A stretch of DNA of 64,000 nt from Phytophthora colocasiae. Its lineage: Eukaryota; Oomycota; Peronosporomycetes; Peronosporales; Peronosporaceae. Under the pieces are notes generated by a model that was not told the origin of the DNA, did not search any database, and saw nothing but the letters and a program-made list of their open reading frames with translations. This document shows, piece after piece, positions 1 to 10,411 of this stretch. The DNA lies in NCBI GenBank assembly GCA_018806915.1, contig JAGKQI010000094.1, positions 930,001 to 994,000 of the forward strand, given 5' to 3'. How positions within the stretch are numbered: the first letter of the stretch is position 1; the number at the start of each line of letters is the position of its first letter. A program made the translations under genes and the position numbers.

Positions 1-75
1 GAAGCTCTTCCAACTCATCGTTGGAAGTGCGGTCAACGCCGACGCACTCGTCGGCGGATTCTCCAACCGCAGCTT

Positions 76-801
76 AAAGAAGCTGCTGTGCTGCGTAGAG
101 CTGAGTTGCAAAGTATCAGTGATTCGCAAAATGTGTTGTACGAGCGGTTGATTTCTGGAGTTACAAATGTCCTTGACGAACGGGCGACTCAAAGTGGGGT
201 TCCGACTTGTAATACAATAACGACTTCTATAATGCAGCGGTTGGAAGATGAAGGCGTTCTGGAACTTATCCGATCTCGCAATGGTACCCCAGACGACATT
301 ATAGATATGGCTGAGGTGGCTGCTTGCGATGGTGACGACGAAAACGATCATGCCAGCGATGACCAGCCTGTTTCGTATCCGATTCATCATTGGGGAGGCG
401 CAATGCATCTTTTTCCATGTGGGGTAAAGCTTCCAACAGGAACTCCAGAGCAGGCTTGGCTGTTCTGGTGTTGTGGTGATTCCGTAAAACAATTACCTCC
501 GTTCCGTTTACTATGCCCCAGTGACTTGAGCACCCTCAACCAACGCAAGCGACTCAGTGATCTGAAGTTTTTGATGAAAAAACTTGAGGCAGAAGCAGCA
601 AGCCGTGGTATTTCAACGGAGCGTTTGTCATTTTCAGATGCAGTGGCTGTGTATCAACAGTGCAAAACAGCAATCGAACTATCTGCAGACACCCTGCATA
701 GGCGAAAACGCCGTCGCGGGCAACTTGTGTGGACGTCAGTGGCAACTTTTCTGCGCCAGAAGAAGGTAAGGCTCCCTGAATACAGTAGTGTTAATCCATA
801 G
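76..801 (+). pseudogene. Inverted C-terminal part of Crypton recombinase (copy 1)
   Basis: An open frame of about 240 residues is nearly identical to the C-terminal half of the recombinase in copy 2, but in opposite orientation to the rest of its own element. It includes the WGGAMHLFPCG segment and the QRKRLSDLKFLMKKLEAE segment. Both recur in a diverged form at 30108-30755, so this is a conserved C-terminal domain of this Crypton family, possibly DNA-binding. It lacks the catalytic residues, which remain on the other side of the breakpoint. The first usable ATG inside the fragment has no significance because the true start is elsewhere. Confidence 0.8.
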
Positions 802-1121
802 TCATACTTCCCCATTTAACATAATAAATGTACCTGAGCCTTGTTCTCCAGATCTCCTTGCCAGAATGACGTCAAGTCTAGACGTGTACGTGTGCTGCAG
901 TATTACCACGACAAGAAGGTCAGTACGTTAGCGAAGTTGCTGTTAACAGCTACCTTGAACCGTGGTCTCCGCGACCATGATCCGCAGCAACATCGCTCAC
1001 AGCACTGCTGATTCTGCGTAGCGACTTGCGTTGTGGTGTGCACTCCAACATCTAATATAACCTGTCCAACCTTATCATCCTAAAAAAGCCAACCGCCATC
1101 CTGAAAATTCCGCCCACCAGT

Positions 1122-1502
1122 AAATCTTTCCAAATTAATACTGGAGTTCGATTAGTGAGCACAGGGTATTTACGAACGCAACTCACTTCCAAGAACCGAC
1201 CTGAATAGTGGAAATGCAGCCATCGACTTCATCAATGCACATCCGACCGCAAAGTCGGATGCATCACACACTACGTGGAATGGACGATCTTAGTCTGACG
1301 ATTGCGATAACGTCCTGTCCAAGGTGAGATGCCTTGGACGTGGAGCACCTGGAGCTGAGCTCCAAGGTAGACCTTCGCGGCGCAAGCTCAGGGAGCTGCG
1401 CGAGTCTCAGTCCGGGACTGAGACGGGGGTGTCTGCAGGGCAGACACCGAGTGTATTGTCGAGACGTTGAACGTCTTGACACGTACTGGTACTGGATTGC
1501 AG
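1122..1502. other. Hairpin-dense inverted flank between Crypton halves
   Basis: No gene is recognised here. The segment is not part of the Crypton and is best explained as left flanking DNA carried in by the inversion. Between 1240 and 1476 it holds a run of perfect stem-loops: CATCCGAC/GTCGGATG (1240-1261), CCAAGG/CCTTGG (1319-1337), GGAGC/GCTCC (1351-1363), AAGGT/ACCTT (1364-1375), GTCTCAGTCC/GGACTGAGAC (1404-1424), GGTGTCTGC/GCAGACACC (1428-1448) and AGACGTT/AACGTCT (1462-1476). Confidence 0.6.
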
Positions 1503-3024
1503 CATCTCGAGCACCCTGAATTTCACTCAGTATCTTGACGTGGGGCGGTACCCCAGTAGGCTGCATTCCATCATTGACCGAGGCAGAGGATAATCGCGAT
1601 TGTAACTGGACCAATAGCTCCGCATCAGCAAATAGTGGTGATTGGAAGAGAGGGTGAGCTTCGGATAAATGCTCACGTAGAAAATCGATGTGATACACCA
1701 GCGAAGCCAATGCAAATTCGGCTACTAACTCAACGTTTTTTGGTAAACCCGAAAAACAAATAGCCTTTGCGTTTTGCACCACTTCATCACCAATTTCGAA
1801 ACGAGGTGGAAGAGCTGCAAATTCAGGCTGCAGAATGGGAAGTCCAGTGACTGTTCGTCCAACAAACATGTCGCCTGCTGCGTCGTGGCGAAGGTATCGG
1901 TCTTGGACACCCCCCATTGACCACCCTGCACGAAGATGAACTGCAACCGATGGCGGACATGCTGTTGACCCCGACGAGCAAAATGTAGAGGCTCCTTTTC
2001 GCATAGAATGCGTTCCAATGTCGTCCGGTGTGGTGCCGCGGCGTTCCAGCTCTGCAGCAACTTCAGAGCCCTTTAGAATTCGCCCAAGGACCTTCCTAAA
2101 ACGCTCGTACTCATCATTTCCGGGAAATAAATGTACATCACAGTCATCGAATCCGTACGTAGCCCAGTACACCCCTAGGATAGATAAAATCAACTGTACG
2201 TTAGTGAACAAACAGACACGGTAGCATTGTGAACACTTACCCAACGCGAGTATAGGACAAACTTCGGGTAGAATTGATTTGCATATACGTGACGTGGATC
2301 TCGTGGACGTGATCCGCGCTGATCATTTTTCATGTGGGCAAAAAAAAACACAAAGGGCATCCTCTCTCCACTCAAGGTGTCCATAGCAAATTGATACCGT
2401 ATTTGCGGCACGCGACATAAGATTCCATGACAAAATCATGAACGTCCTGGCGAAAATCATGTCACGCTTCGTGCTCTGCAACATTGCCAGTGCAACTTGC
2501 TTGTACAAGCTGAATGACATCGGGTCCTTCCCGACTTTAATCTGACCGTGTCCTTGACCTAGCGCTTTTGCTACTTTGTGCTGGAGGCCTTTGAAGTGGC
2601 AACTCAATTCACGCTCTAACTGAGCTGGCATGACATTGTGATAATCCTGAAAAAGGTTGAAAAACGCGGAGCGATGCCCTGCGTACGTCGAAAAACTGTG
2701 ATAGTCACCACTTCGCTTCTTCATCGAAACTATCCATGTAAAAAAGTCCCGTGCCGTAATGCGATCGAAGTAAATTGGTGGGTTGTCAGGAGCTGTTGCC
2801 AATGCAGCTTTGATAGAGCTTTTATCCGCTACACCTTGCTCATTGTACGTGAGATTGTTTGCAAATGCGTCCAAAATCAGAGTACGTTTGTATTGAAGAG
2901 CCCACGGCAGGAATCGTGTAGTAGAACTTCGATAAGACGCACGAGAGTTGGATGAAATGGTGCTTGCACGAGTACTTGTTACTTCTTCTTCTAACAGCCG
3001 TAAATCGTCGATTTCTCCTGCCAT
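1503..3024 (-). pseudogene. Crypton tyrosine recombinase, N-terminal and catalytic part (copy 1)
   Basis: The ATG is at 3024. The N-terminal ORF ends in a T9 run near 2340 and catalytic coding continues in a shifted frame, as in copy 2. A second 1-nt loss near 2270 (relative to 5010 in copy 2) breaks the frame again. The tyrosine-recombinase motifs are visible: the MSRAANT arginine, the AHMKND lysine, HSMR, and GWSMGGVQDRY with the nucleophilic Tyr. A 66-nt GTAAGT...CTAG intron at 2175-2240 is readable in frame. The reading frame runs into foreign sequence at 1502, where the inversion cut off the C-terminal domain. It cannot make a full protein. Confidence 0.85.
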
Positions 3025-3188
3025 TCTACTTAGGAAGGTCGTCCTGAAAAATCCTTACGTTGATCAACCAAAGATGGATTATATGAAAGATTGTATGTGG
3101 GCGAATAGTCAATAGTAGGAATTTTCCGGACGTGGATCCTAACTATAACGTAAATATGGCTACTATGTCCTGAAAAATCCGGACAATT

Positions 3189-5925
3189 ACTGGTGGGCGG
3201 AATTTTCAGGATGGCGGTTGGCTTTTTTAGGATGATAAGGTGGACAGGTTATATTAGATGTTGGAGTGCACACCACAACGCAAGTCGCTACGCAGAATCA
3301 GCAGTGCTGTGAGCGATGTTGCTGCGGATCATGGTCGCGGAGACCACGGTTCAAGGTAGCTGTTAACAGCAACTTCGCTAACGTACTGACCTTCTTGTCG
3401 TGGTAATACTGCAGCACACGTACACGTCTAGACTTGACGTCATTCTGGCAAGGAGATCTGGAGAACAAGGCTCAGGTACATTTATTATGTTAAATGGGGA
3501 AGTATGACTATGGATTAACACTACTGTATTCAGGGAGCCTTACCTTCTTCTGGCGCAGAAAAGTTGCCACTGACGTCCACACAAGTTGCCCGCGACGGCG
3601 TTTTCGCCTATGCAGGGTGTCTGCAGATAGTTCGATTGCTGTTTTGCACTGTTGATACACAGCTACTGCATCTGAAAATGACAAACGCTCCGTTGAAATA
3701 CCACGGCTTGCTGTTTCTGCCTCAAGTTTTTTCATCAAAAACTTCAGATCACTGAGTCGCTTGCGTTGGTTGAGGGTGCTCAAGTCACTGGGGCATAGTA
3801 AACGGAACGGAGGTAATTGTTTTACGGAATCACCACAACACCAGAACAGCCAAGCCTGCTCTGGAGTTCCTGTTGGAAGCTTTACCCCACATGGAAAAAG
3901 ATGCATTGCGCCTCCCCAATGATGAATCGGATACGAAACAGGCTGGTCATCGCTGGCATGATCGTTTTCGTCGTCACCATCGCAAGCAGCCACCTCAGCC
4001 ATATCTATAATGTCGTCTGGGGTACCATTGCGAGATCGGATAAGTTCCAGAACGCCTTCATCTTCCAACCGCTGCATTATAGAAGTCGTTATTGTATTAC
4101 AAGTCGGAACCCCACTTTGAGTCGCCCGTTCGTCAAGGACATTTGTAACTCCAGAAATCAACCGCTCGTACAACACATTTTGCGAATCACTGATACTTTG
4201 CAACTCAGCTCTACGCAGCACAGCAGCTTCTTTAACCTCATCTCGAGCACCCTGAATTTCACTCAGTATCTTGACGTGGGGCTGTACCCCAGTAGGCTGC
4301 ATTCCATCATTGCCCGAGGCAGAGGATAATCGCGATTGTAACTGGACCAATAGCTCCGCATCAGCAAATAGTGGTGATTGGAAGAGAGGGTGAGCTTCGG
4401 ATAAATGCTCACGTAGAAAATCGATGTGATACACCAGCGAAGCCAATGCAAATTCGGCTACTAACTCAACGTTTTTTGGTAAACCCGAAAAACAAATAGC
4501 CTTTGCGTTTTGCACCACTTCATCACCAATTTCGAAACGAGGTGGAAGAGCTGCAAATTCAGGCTGCAGAATGGGAAGTCCAGTGACTGTTCGTCCAACA
4601 AACATGTCGCCTGCTGCGTCGTGGCGAAGGTATCGGTCTTGGACACCCCCCATTGACCACCCTGCACGAAGATGAACTGCAACCGATGGCGGACATGCTG
4701 TTGACCCCGACGAGCAAAATGTAGAGGCTCCTTTTCGCATAGAATGCGTTCCAATGTCGTCCGGTGTGGTGCCGCGGCGTTCCAGCTCTGCAGCAACTTC
4801 AGAGCCCTTTAGAATTCGCCCAAGGACCTTCCTAAAACGCTCGTACTCATCATTTCCGGGAAATAAATGTACATCACAGTCATCGAATCCGTACGTAGCC
4901 CAGTACACCCCTAGGATAGATAAAATCAACTGTACGTTAGTGAACAAACAGACACGGTAGCATTGTGAACACTTACCCAACGCGAGTATAGGACAAACTT
5001 CGGGTAGAATTGGATTTGCATATACGTGACGTGGATCTCGTGGACGTGATCCGCGCTGATCATTTTTCATGTGGGCAAAAAAAAACACAAAGGGCATCCT
5101 CTCTCCACTCAAGGTGTCCATAGCAAATTGATACCGTATTTGCGGCACGCGACATAAGATTCCATGACAAAATCATGAACGTCCTGGCGAAAATCATGTC
5201 ACGCTTCGTGCTCTGCAACATTGCCAGTGCAACTTGCTTGTACAAGCTGAATGACATCGGGTCCTTCCCGACTTTAATCTGACCGTGTCCTTGACCTAGC
5301 GCTTTTGCTACTTTGTGCTGGAGGCCTTTGAAGTGGCAACTCAATTCACGCTCTAACTGAGCTGGCATGACATTGTGATAATCCTGAAAAAGGTTGAAAA
5401 ACGCGGAGCGATGCCCTGCGTACGTCGAAAAACTGTGATAGTCACCACTTCGCTTCTTCATCGAAACTATCCATGTAAAAAAGTCCCGTGCCGTAATGCG
5501 ATCGAAGTAAATTGGTGGGTTGTCAGGAGCTGTTGCCAATGCAGCTTTGATAGAGCTTTTATCCGCTACACCTTGCTCATTGTACGTGAGATTGTTTGCA
5601 AATGCGTCCAAAATCAGAGTACGTTTGTATTGAAGAGCCCACTGCAGGAATCGTGTAGTAGAACTTCGATAAGACGCACGAGAGTTGGATGAAATGGTGC
5701 TTGCACGAGTACTTGTTACTTCTTCTTCTAACAGCCGTAAATCGTCGATTTCTCCTGCCATTCTACTTAGGAAGGTCGTCCTGAAAAATCCTTACGTTGA
5801 TCAACCAAAGATGGATTATATGAAAGATTGTATGTGGGCGAATAGTCAATAGTAGGAATTTTCCGGACGTGGATCCTAACTATAACGTAAATATGGCTAC
5901 TATGTCCTGAAAAATCCGGACAATT
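3189..5925 (-). mobile_element. Crypton element, copy 2
   Basis: This is a 2.7-kb element with one recombinase gene, about 165 bp of 5' leader (5762-5925) and about 320 bp of 3' untranslated region (3189-3507). The 3' UTR matches 802-1121 in reverse complement. The element has no LTRs or TIRs, and the tyrosine recombinase assigns it to the Crypton group. The 5' end carries TCCTGAAAAATCC-type motifs at about 3040 and 3165 in copy 1 and at about 5780 and 5904 in copy 2. Comparing the three junctions (left flank/ACTGG, CAATT/ACTGG, CAATT/GAATTTG) suggests a 2-3 bp core (TT or ATT) for site-specific integration. That core is an inference. Confidence 0.8.
3508..5761 (-). CDS. Crypton tyrosine recombinase (copy 2), frameshifted at T9
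   Basis: The likely role is cut-and-join integration of the element through a 3'-phosphotyrosine intermediate. The first ORF (5761-5060, 233 aa) includes an N-terminal DNA-binding part and the first catalytic Arg (MSRAANT). It is closed by a stop just after a run of nine T (minus strand, near 5083). The second frame carries the beta-hairpin Lys (AHMKND), HSMR (about residues 135-138 of that frame), Trp164 and the nucleophile Tyr173, then the long C-terminal domain to 3508. Eight T instead of nine would fuse the frames. An intron at 4911-4976 (66 nt, donor GTAAGT, branch-like CTAAC, acceptor CTAG) joins LALG to VYW. Since 66 is divisible by 3, the retained intron does not stop translation. Either the copy is dead by one base, or expression needs slippage. 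Confidence 0.85.
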
Positions 5926-6239
5926 GAATTTGAGTGCAGTATCTAGCAACATTTTTTTGTGCTTGCCTGTCAGTATCGGAGTTTACGAAATGGTAGCCAC
6001 CGTAATATTCAAACTTCTAGATCAAGAACTAGGATATGTGGTTGAACTTGTAGCCGACAACTTGAAATCCAGACAACCATACCGCTTGTTTTCTCGCCTC
6101 GTTTTTGATGAAGAAAGAAACGAGGTGGCAGCGGCACTTCATGTACCCAATGTATGACCTACTTGAACCAGCCTTTCGACGGCCTGTACTCGCCAACCTT
6201 TGCCCTCACATTCAAACTTGACATCAATCGTACAAGACA
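5926..6239. other. Intergenic region upstream of rhamnosidase gene
   Basis: No gene is supported. A 77-codon open frame at 5924-6157 has no recognisable motif. The last 40 bases before the rhamnosidase ATG contain a pyrimidine-rich CTCACATTCAAACTT stretch that loosely resembles oomycete initiator/flanking core-promoter elements. This resemblance is weak. Confidence 0.4.
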
Positions 6240-7258
6240 ATGCGATTCTGGGCCACCTATATCCTCGCCTCGCTGACAGCCTTAACAGGCGCCGTCATTA
6301 GCACTCCGCCTTGGGATTCGTACATCCAGTCACCAGCGTCCCGAGACATTCTCCCAGAAAGCATATACAGAACTTCTGGTAACGTCACGCTGTCCGAGTT
6401 GAATCCATTGGCTGCAACACTCTCTGGAAACGGCTCCACTGTCACCTTCGACTTCGGCCGCCAGGTATCGGGGGTTATCACCGTTCACTTCGGTGCTTCT
6501 ACCTCCAATGATTCACAACTCGGTGTCGCGTTCACCGAGAACGAGCGGTACATCGGTATCACGTCGGATCGCGCTACTGGTCCGCTTGTCGATGGTACAC
6601 TTTTCGCCCCCGCCGAGCCCGAATCCATCTACACCTTCAGTCGCGAGTTTGGTCGCGGCGGCTTCCGTTATCTCACACTCTCTACCAGTTCTGATGCTGA
6701 TATTGAGGTGTTGAGTATCTCCACTCACTTCACTGCTGCTCCCAGTACTGATAACGACAAACTGCGCGACTACTCCGGGTACTTTTACTCGGACGACGAT
6801 CTGCTCAACCGCATCTGGTATGCTGGTGCCTACACGGTTCAGCTCTGTGGGATTTCAGCTAGTGAAGCGCGAGCTTCCCCTCCTGCAATCAGCTCTGGAT
6901 GGGCGAATAATGCCACCATTGAAAACGTAAGTGCTGATGCTGAAGTGTTCGTGGATGGCGCCAAGCGAGACCGCACGCCATGGCCTGGTGACTACGGCGT
7001 TGCTACACTTTCCAAAGTGGTGTCACTGAATGGCGATAACCTTTTGTCCGTACGCAATGCGCTTGAATCAATCATTGATATCCAGGCCCCTTCTGGTGAG
7101 TTCCCGTATGCTGGAACTCCTCTGGGACTTGGATATCAGGAAGCAGGCACGAACTCTGACACGTATCATCTGTGGACGATCATCGCTCTTGCTGATTACA
7201 CGATGCTCTCGAACGACCAGAGCCTATTGAAGGAGGTATGGGCCCAGGTACAGCGCGG

Positions 7259-7539
7259 TGTCGCAAAACCCGGGGTGTTTCCGAAAGGGTAAGTTGATTA
7301 ATGAGAAAGCTTATCATGCAAATGCAGCGAGCTACCTTTGACCTCCTGCTCCTGTGTCCTATAGCTAGCTCGTGTCGAGCGAGCGGCACGTGCCTTCATC
7401 CCGTAGTCTGTCGCGCCGCGTGCACCATATCCAGTGATGCAAAGCCTGCGTGCCACATCGCCCCCGATAGGCTCAGGGCCACGCTGCTTGTTGATGATCC
7501 TGCGTATCGGAGCTTGATCAAGGCCGTAATCCGGCGACA
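7259..7539 (-). repeat. 3' LTR of Gypsy G1
   Basis: This 281-bp repeat is identical to 12266-12546 and bounded by TG...CA. It is preceded by the target duplication CGCGG. Confidence 0.95.
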
Positions 7540-7576
7540 CCGCCTCCTAAAGCGCGATCGCTTCAAGGTATCATCT

Positions 7577-9403
7577 TTAGTCGATCTGTAGACGAAGCGC
7601 ATCATCTTCGTCAACAGTTGCCACGTACTCCTGCACCTTCACGGGAACATCTTGAAGCAGGATGTCCAGAGGCTCCCAGGAGTTTTCAATCGCCTGGAGT
7701 CCCGCCCACGAGACTAGAAGCTCCCATCGTCCACGTTCTTCGTTGAATCGATGGTCCCGAAAGCCACCAACACCAAGCACCATTCCTTGTCTGGACACTA
7801 ACTCAAGGAGTTCTTCAGTCGTGTTTAGAGTCGCGTCCGCGTAGAATTTCAGCCTAGAAGCATGCACCTCGTAGACACGGCCTGTCACCAAGTGTTCGAT
7901 CTTGAACGAATGCGGTAATGCTTCAATGACCTTGAAAGGACCAAGCCACTGACCCAGCAATTTGTGGTTAGGCAGTCTTTGGTCAATGCGAGACCACAAA
8001 ACGTAGTCACCCACATCAAAATTGACCGGTATTCCTCTGTGAGCTCGCATGTCTTGCAGTCGCTTGCGCTCCTTACTGTCGGCAACCTCGAGGTGCATTT
8101 CGTGCAGGGAGGCGCGCAGCTGGTCGAGTTGGTCGCTGATGTCCCCGATCTCGACGGCCCGCTCGGCTGCAGTCTCACTTTCAGGAATCACTAGCACATC
8201 CAGTGCTGACGAGGCAGGTAAACCGGTGAATACTTCGACTGGGGAGTGGCCTGCTAGGGACCGCACGGGCGTGTGGTTTAGATTCGCTTGTATAGCAGGC
8301 AGCAAATAGGGCCATTCGTGGCTGTCCAGTGAATATTCCATCAAAAGCGCACGGAAAACCTGGAGAACGTCCTTGTTCAGCCTCTCTACCGTGCCATTAA
8401 GCCACGGAGAATACACTGGAGTGAAATTGAGCTCAGTCTTCAGTCTGGCTGCTACGTGCTTCACCATTTCGTTGCGGAAATGACTCCCTTGATCAGATTT
8501 TAGCATTTTCGGTAGTCCATATCGCGCATGCCACATCAAAAGCGCTTCAGCTGCCACATACGCCGTTGGGGTGCTACAAGGGAATAATTCGCAAAAGTGA
8601 GAAAGCCCATCTTTCACAACCAGGAGATACGCCGAATCTCCATATCCGTCACCGAGAGAGAGAAAATCCCAGTGGACGACTTCATTTCTTTCTGATGGCG
8701 TGAGAAGAGGACCGTATGGTCGGGGAATTAGTCGAGAGCCTTTGAAGTGTTTGCAAAGTAGGCACTGCCTGACGAATTTTGAGGCTTTTTCCTCCAGCTT
8801 AGCGATGTGGAATCGCTCTTTCAACGTGTAGACCATCGCTTCTTGGCCGCGATGACCCTGTGAACCGCAGTGTGCCACAACAAAAAGGCGAGCAATCAGG
8901 TCTTTGGCACCAGCGGGAATCCACGGACGTCCGTCGATAGTCAATACACCTTCCTCCTCCACGAGGACTGATTGCAAGCGGGATTGTTCACGCCCAGCAG
9001 CACGTTGTGCCTCCACGATGGCTTCGAGGGTCGGAAACACAAAGTCTGCATCAGCTTGAGGGCGAATGACAGAAAGATCCTCTACAGGTGGCACGTGACG
9101 ACCACGCGTTCGCACTGCACAAACACGAACCACTTCACGAGTGTGCCAACGCGATACAATGTCGGCCCAAATATTGTCGGAGCCAGAAATGTGCTCGATC
9201 GTGTAGTTTAATCCACAAAGTCGCATCGCCCAACGTTGTAGTCGGTCACGGACGTGTTTCTTCAAAGAATCGTTGGGCGCAAAAATGTACACGAGGTTTG
9301 AGTGATCACAATAAAGTCGAAAACCTTTGGGGCGTAGCAGTAGGTACCCAGGTCCTGGCAAGCTTTCACTATCGGGAAGGCCTCCTTTTCGACAATAGTC
9401 CAA
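7577..9403 (-). CDS. G1 RNase H end, integrase and chromodomain
   Basis: The first residues are out of frame. From FRLYCDHSNLVYIF the frame is the end of RNase H. An HHCC zinc-binding region follows (HCGSQGHRG ... CLLCKH), then the DDE core (HWDFLSL ... KSDQGSHF ... GTVERLNKD), a GPY/F-like beta-barrel region (DYVLWSRI ... LGPFKV), and a C-terminal chromodomain (LLVSWAGL ... NSWEPLDIL). A chromodomain on the integrase marks chromovirus-type Gypsy elements and in known cases helps target chromatin. The frame ends at 7577 just inside the 3' LTR boundary region. The first codon is not an ATG-supported start. Confidence 0.9.
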   Translation of the reverse strand: MDYCRKGGLPDSESLPGPGYLLLRPKGFRLYCDHSNLVYIFAPNDSLKKHVRDRLQRWAMRLCGLNYTIEHISGSDNIWADIVSRWHTREVVRVCAVRTRGRHVPPVEDLSVIRPQADADFVFPTLEAIVEAQRAAGREQSRLQSVLVEEEGVLTIDGRPWIPAGAKDLIARLFVVAHCGSQGHRGQEAMVYTLKERFHIAKLEEKASKFVRQCLLCKHFKGSRLIPRPYGPLLTPSERNEVVHWDFLSLGDGYGDSAYLLVVKDGLSHFCELFPCSTPTAYVAAEALLMWHARYGLPKMLKSDQGSHFRNEMVKHVAARLKTELNFTPVYSPWLNGTVERLNKDVLQVFRALLMEYSLDSHEWPYLLPAIQANLNHTPVRSLAGHSPVEVFTGLPASSALDVLVIPESETAAERAVEIGDISDQLDQLRASLHEMHLEVADSKERKRLQDMRAHRGIPVNFDVGDYVLWSRIDQRLPNHKLLGQWLGPFKVIEALPHSFKIEHLVTGRVYEVHASRLKFYADATLNTTEELLELVSRQGMVLGVGGFRDHRFNEERGRWELLVSWAGLQAIENSWEPLDILLQDVPVKVQEYVATVDEDDALRLQID

Positions 9404-9576
9404 TTGAGCTCGTTATGCTTGAATGTGCCGCCCTTGCAGATAATCAGCTGATGTTTCTGTTTGGTGACGGGCAGAGCAGGATTCCAATCCACGACCTGGG
9501 TCACAATGATGGAATAGCCTGTGAGACTTGCATCCGTGAAAACCAACAGCTCAGCTTCCGGGTCAGGAGACACCAT
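9262..9576 (-). CDS. G1 RNase H domain, first part
   Basis: The RNase H core starts with VFTDASLTGYSI (first acidic residue) and NWTIVEKEAFPIVKACQDLG (catalytic Glu). After the sequence for QDLG one base is lacking. The true continuation (YLLLRPKGFRLYCDH, with the next catalytic Asp) lies in the overlapping integrase-bearing frame. The domain degrades the RNA strand of the RNA/DNA hybrid. Confidence 0.85.
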   Translation of the reverse strand: MVSPDPEAELLVFTDASLTGYSIIVTQVVDWNPALPVTKQKHQLIICKGGTFKHNELNWTIVEKEAFPIVKACQDLGTYCYAPKVFDFIVITQTSCTFLRPTIL

Positions 9577-10411
9577 CAGGCTGAGTCCTGACCAGCGCTT
9601 TCACTGCGTCATAGGCTTCCTGTTCCGACTGCGTCCAGGATGTAGCCACGTTCAGCGCATTGCGGTTGCGGCTGCCGACACGCTTGCGTTCGGAATTTAG
9701 CTTATTCTGGAGTGGTGCAATTATCCGGGCGTAGTCGGGCAGCGAGTCTTGAAGCCAATTTGTCGCACAGACAAAATACTGCAGGTCGGCAATAGTCTCC
9801 GGCAAAGGTAGTGCAGTGAGTGCAGCTACTCGGGATGGGTCGTGACGGACGCCATCGGCGGAAATTAGACGACCACACCAGCGCACTTCGAGCTCATACA
9901 ATGAGCATTTCGCCATGTTCAGCTTTAGGTTAGCAGCAGCAACAAGCTCGAAAAATTGACGGATCACCGCCAGGAGTTCAGTGGTCGTGGCAGCAAACAA
10001 AATCACATCGTCGACCCAGACAAGGGCCGAATGCGGGATCAATGGGGCTAGTACTCGTTGCATAGTACTCTGGAAGTGAAGCGCCGAGTCGGTGGCACCT
10101 TGAGGAACTCGCTTTGGGGTAAACACTCCATCTTCCGTGATAAACGAGAAAAACTCCTGGCTATCTTCATGTAAAGGGAGCTGCCAAAATCCATCTTTGA
10201 AATCAAACAGAGAAAACTTTTTCTTGCCCATAAGAGCCTCGAGCGTGGTGGCGTGCGTCGGCATCGCACCAGCAATGGGAACCGTGACCTGGTTGACTGG
10301 TCGGAAGTCAATAGTAAGTCTGAACTTGTCACGAGAGCCCGGCTTTCGAACCGGTACGACGGCGCACGCCCATCTGGAAGCATTGTTCGGCTCGACAAGA
10401 TCATTATCCAC
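9563..10411 (-). CDS. G1 reverse transcriptase domain
   Basis: This frame carries RT palm and finger motifs: WACAVVPVRKPG, LTIDFRPVNQVT, the LFDFKDGFWQLPL segment with a catalytic Asp, RVPQGATDSALHFQ, and LVWVDDVILF with the catalytic Asp pair. The usual Tyr of the YxDD box is Trp. It overlaps the end of the gag-protease frame at 10404-10411 and is separated from RNase H by another 1-nt frameshift near 9580. It copies element RNA into cDNA in the virus-like particle. As it stands it cannot be translated as part of the polyprotein without two frame corrections. Confidence 0.9.
   Translation of the reverse strand: MDNDLVEPNNASRWACAVVPVRKPGSRDKFRLTIDFRPVNQVTVPIAGAMPTHATTLEALMGKKKFSLFDFKDGFWQLPLHEDSQEFFSFITEDGVFTPKRVPQGATDSALHFQSTMQRVLAPLIPHSALVWVDDVILFAATTTELLAVIRQFFELVAAANLKLNMAKCSLYELEVRWCGRLISADGVRHDPSRVAALTALPLPETIADLQYFVCATNWLQDSLPDYARIIAPLQNKLNSERKRVGSRNRNALNVATSWTQSEQEAYDAVKALVRTQPDGVS

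Larger units (their letters stand above)
73..3188 (-). mobile_element. Crypton element, copy 1, internally inverted
   Basis: This copy matches the adjacent copy at 3189-5925 but is rearranged. The recombinase body (3024 down to about 1503) and 5' end (to 3188) are on the minus strand, while the C-terminal coding part and 3' end lie at 73-1121 on the plus strand. The simplest reading is one inversion with breakpoints at about 72/73 and 1502/1503, taking in about 1.05 kb of the element and about 380 bp of left flank. The 5' end abuts the 3' end of copy 2 directly (CAATT then ACTGG), giving a head-to-tail tandem. No terminal inverted repeats are visible, as known for Cryptons. Confidence 0.8.

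Noticed and set aside
5924..6157. 77-codon open frame upstream of the rhamnosidase gene
   Set aside because: No motif, no support from position, and it starts exactly at a Crypton end. Treated as intergenic.
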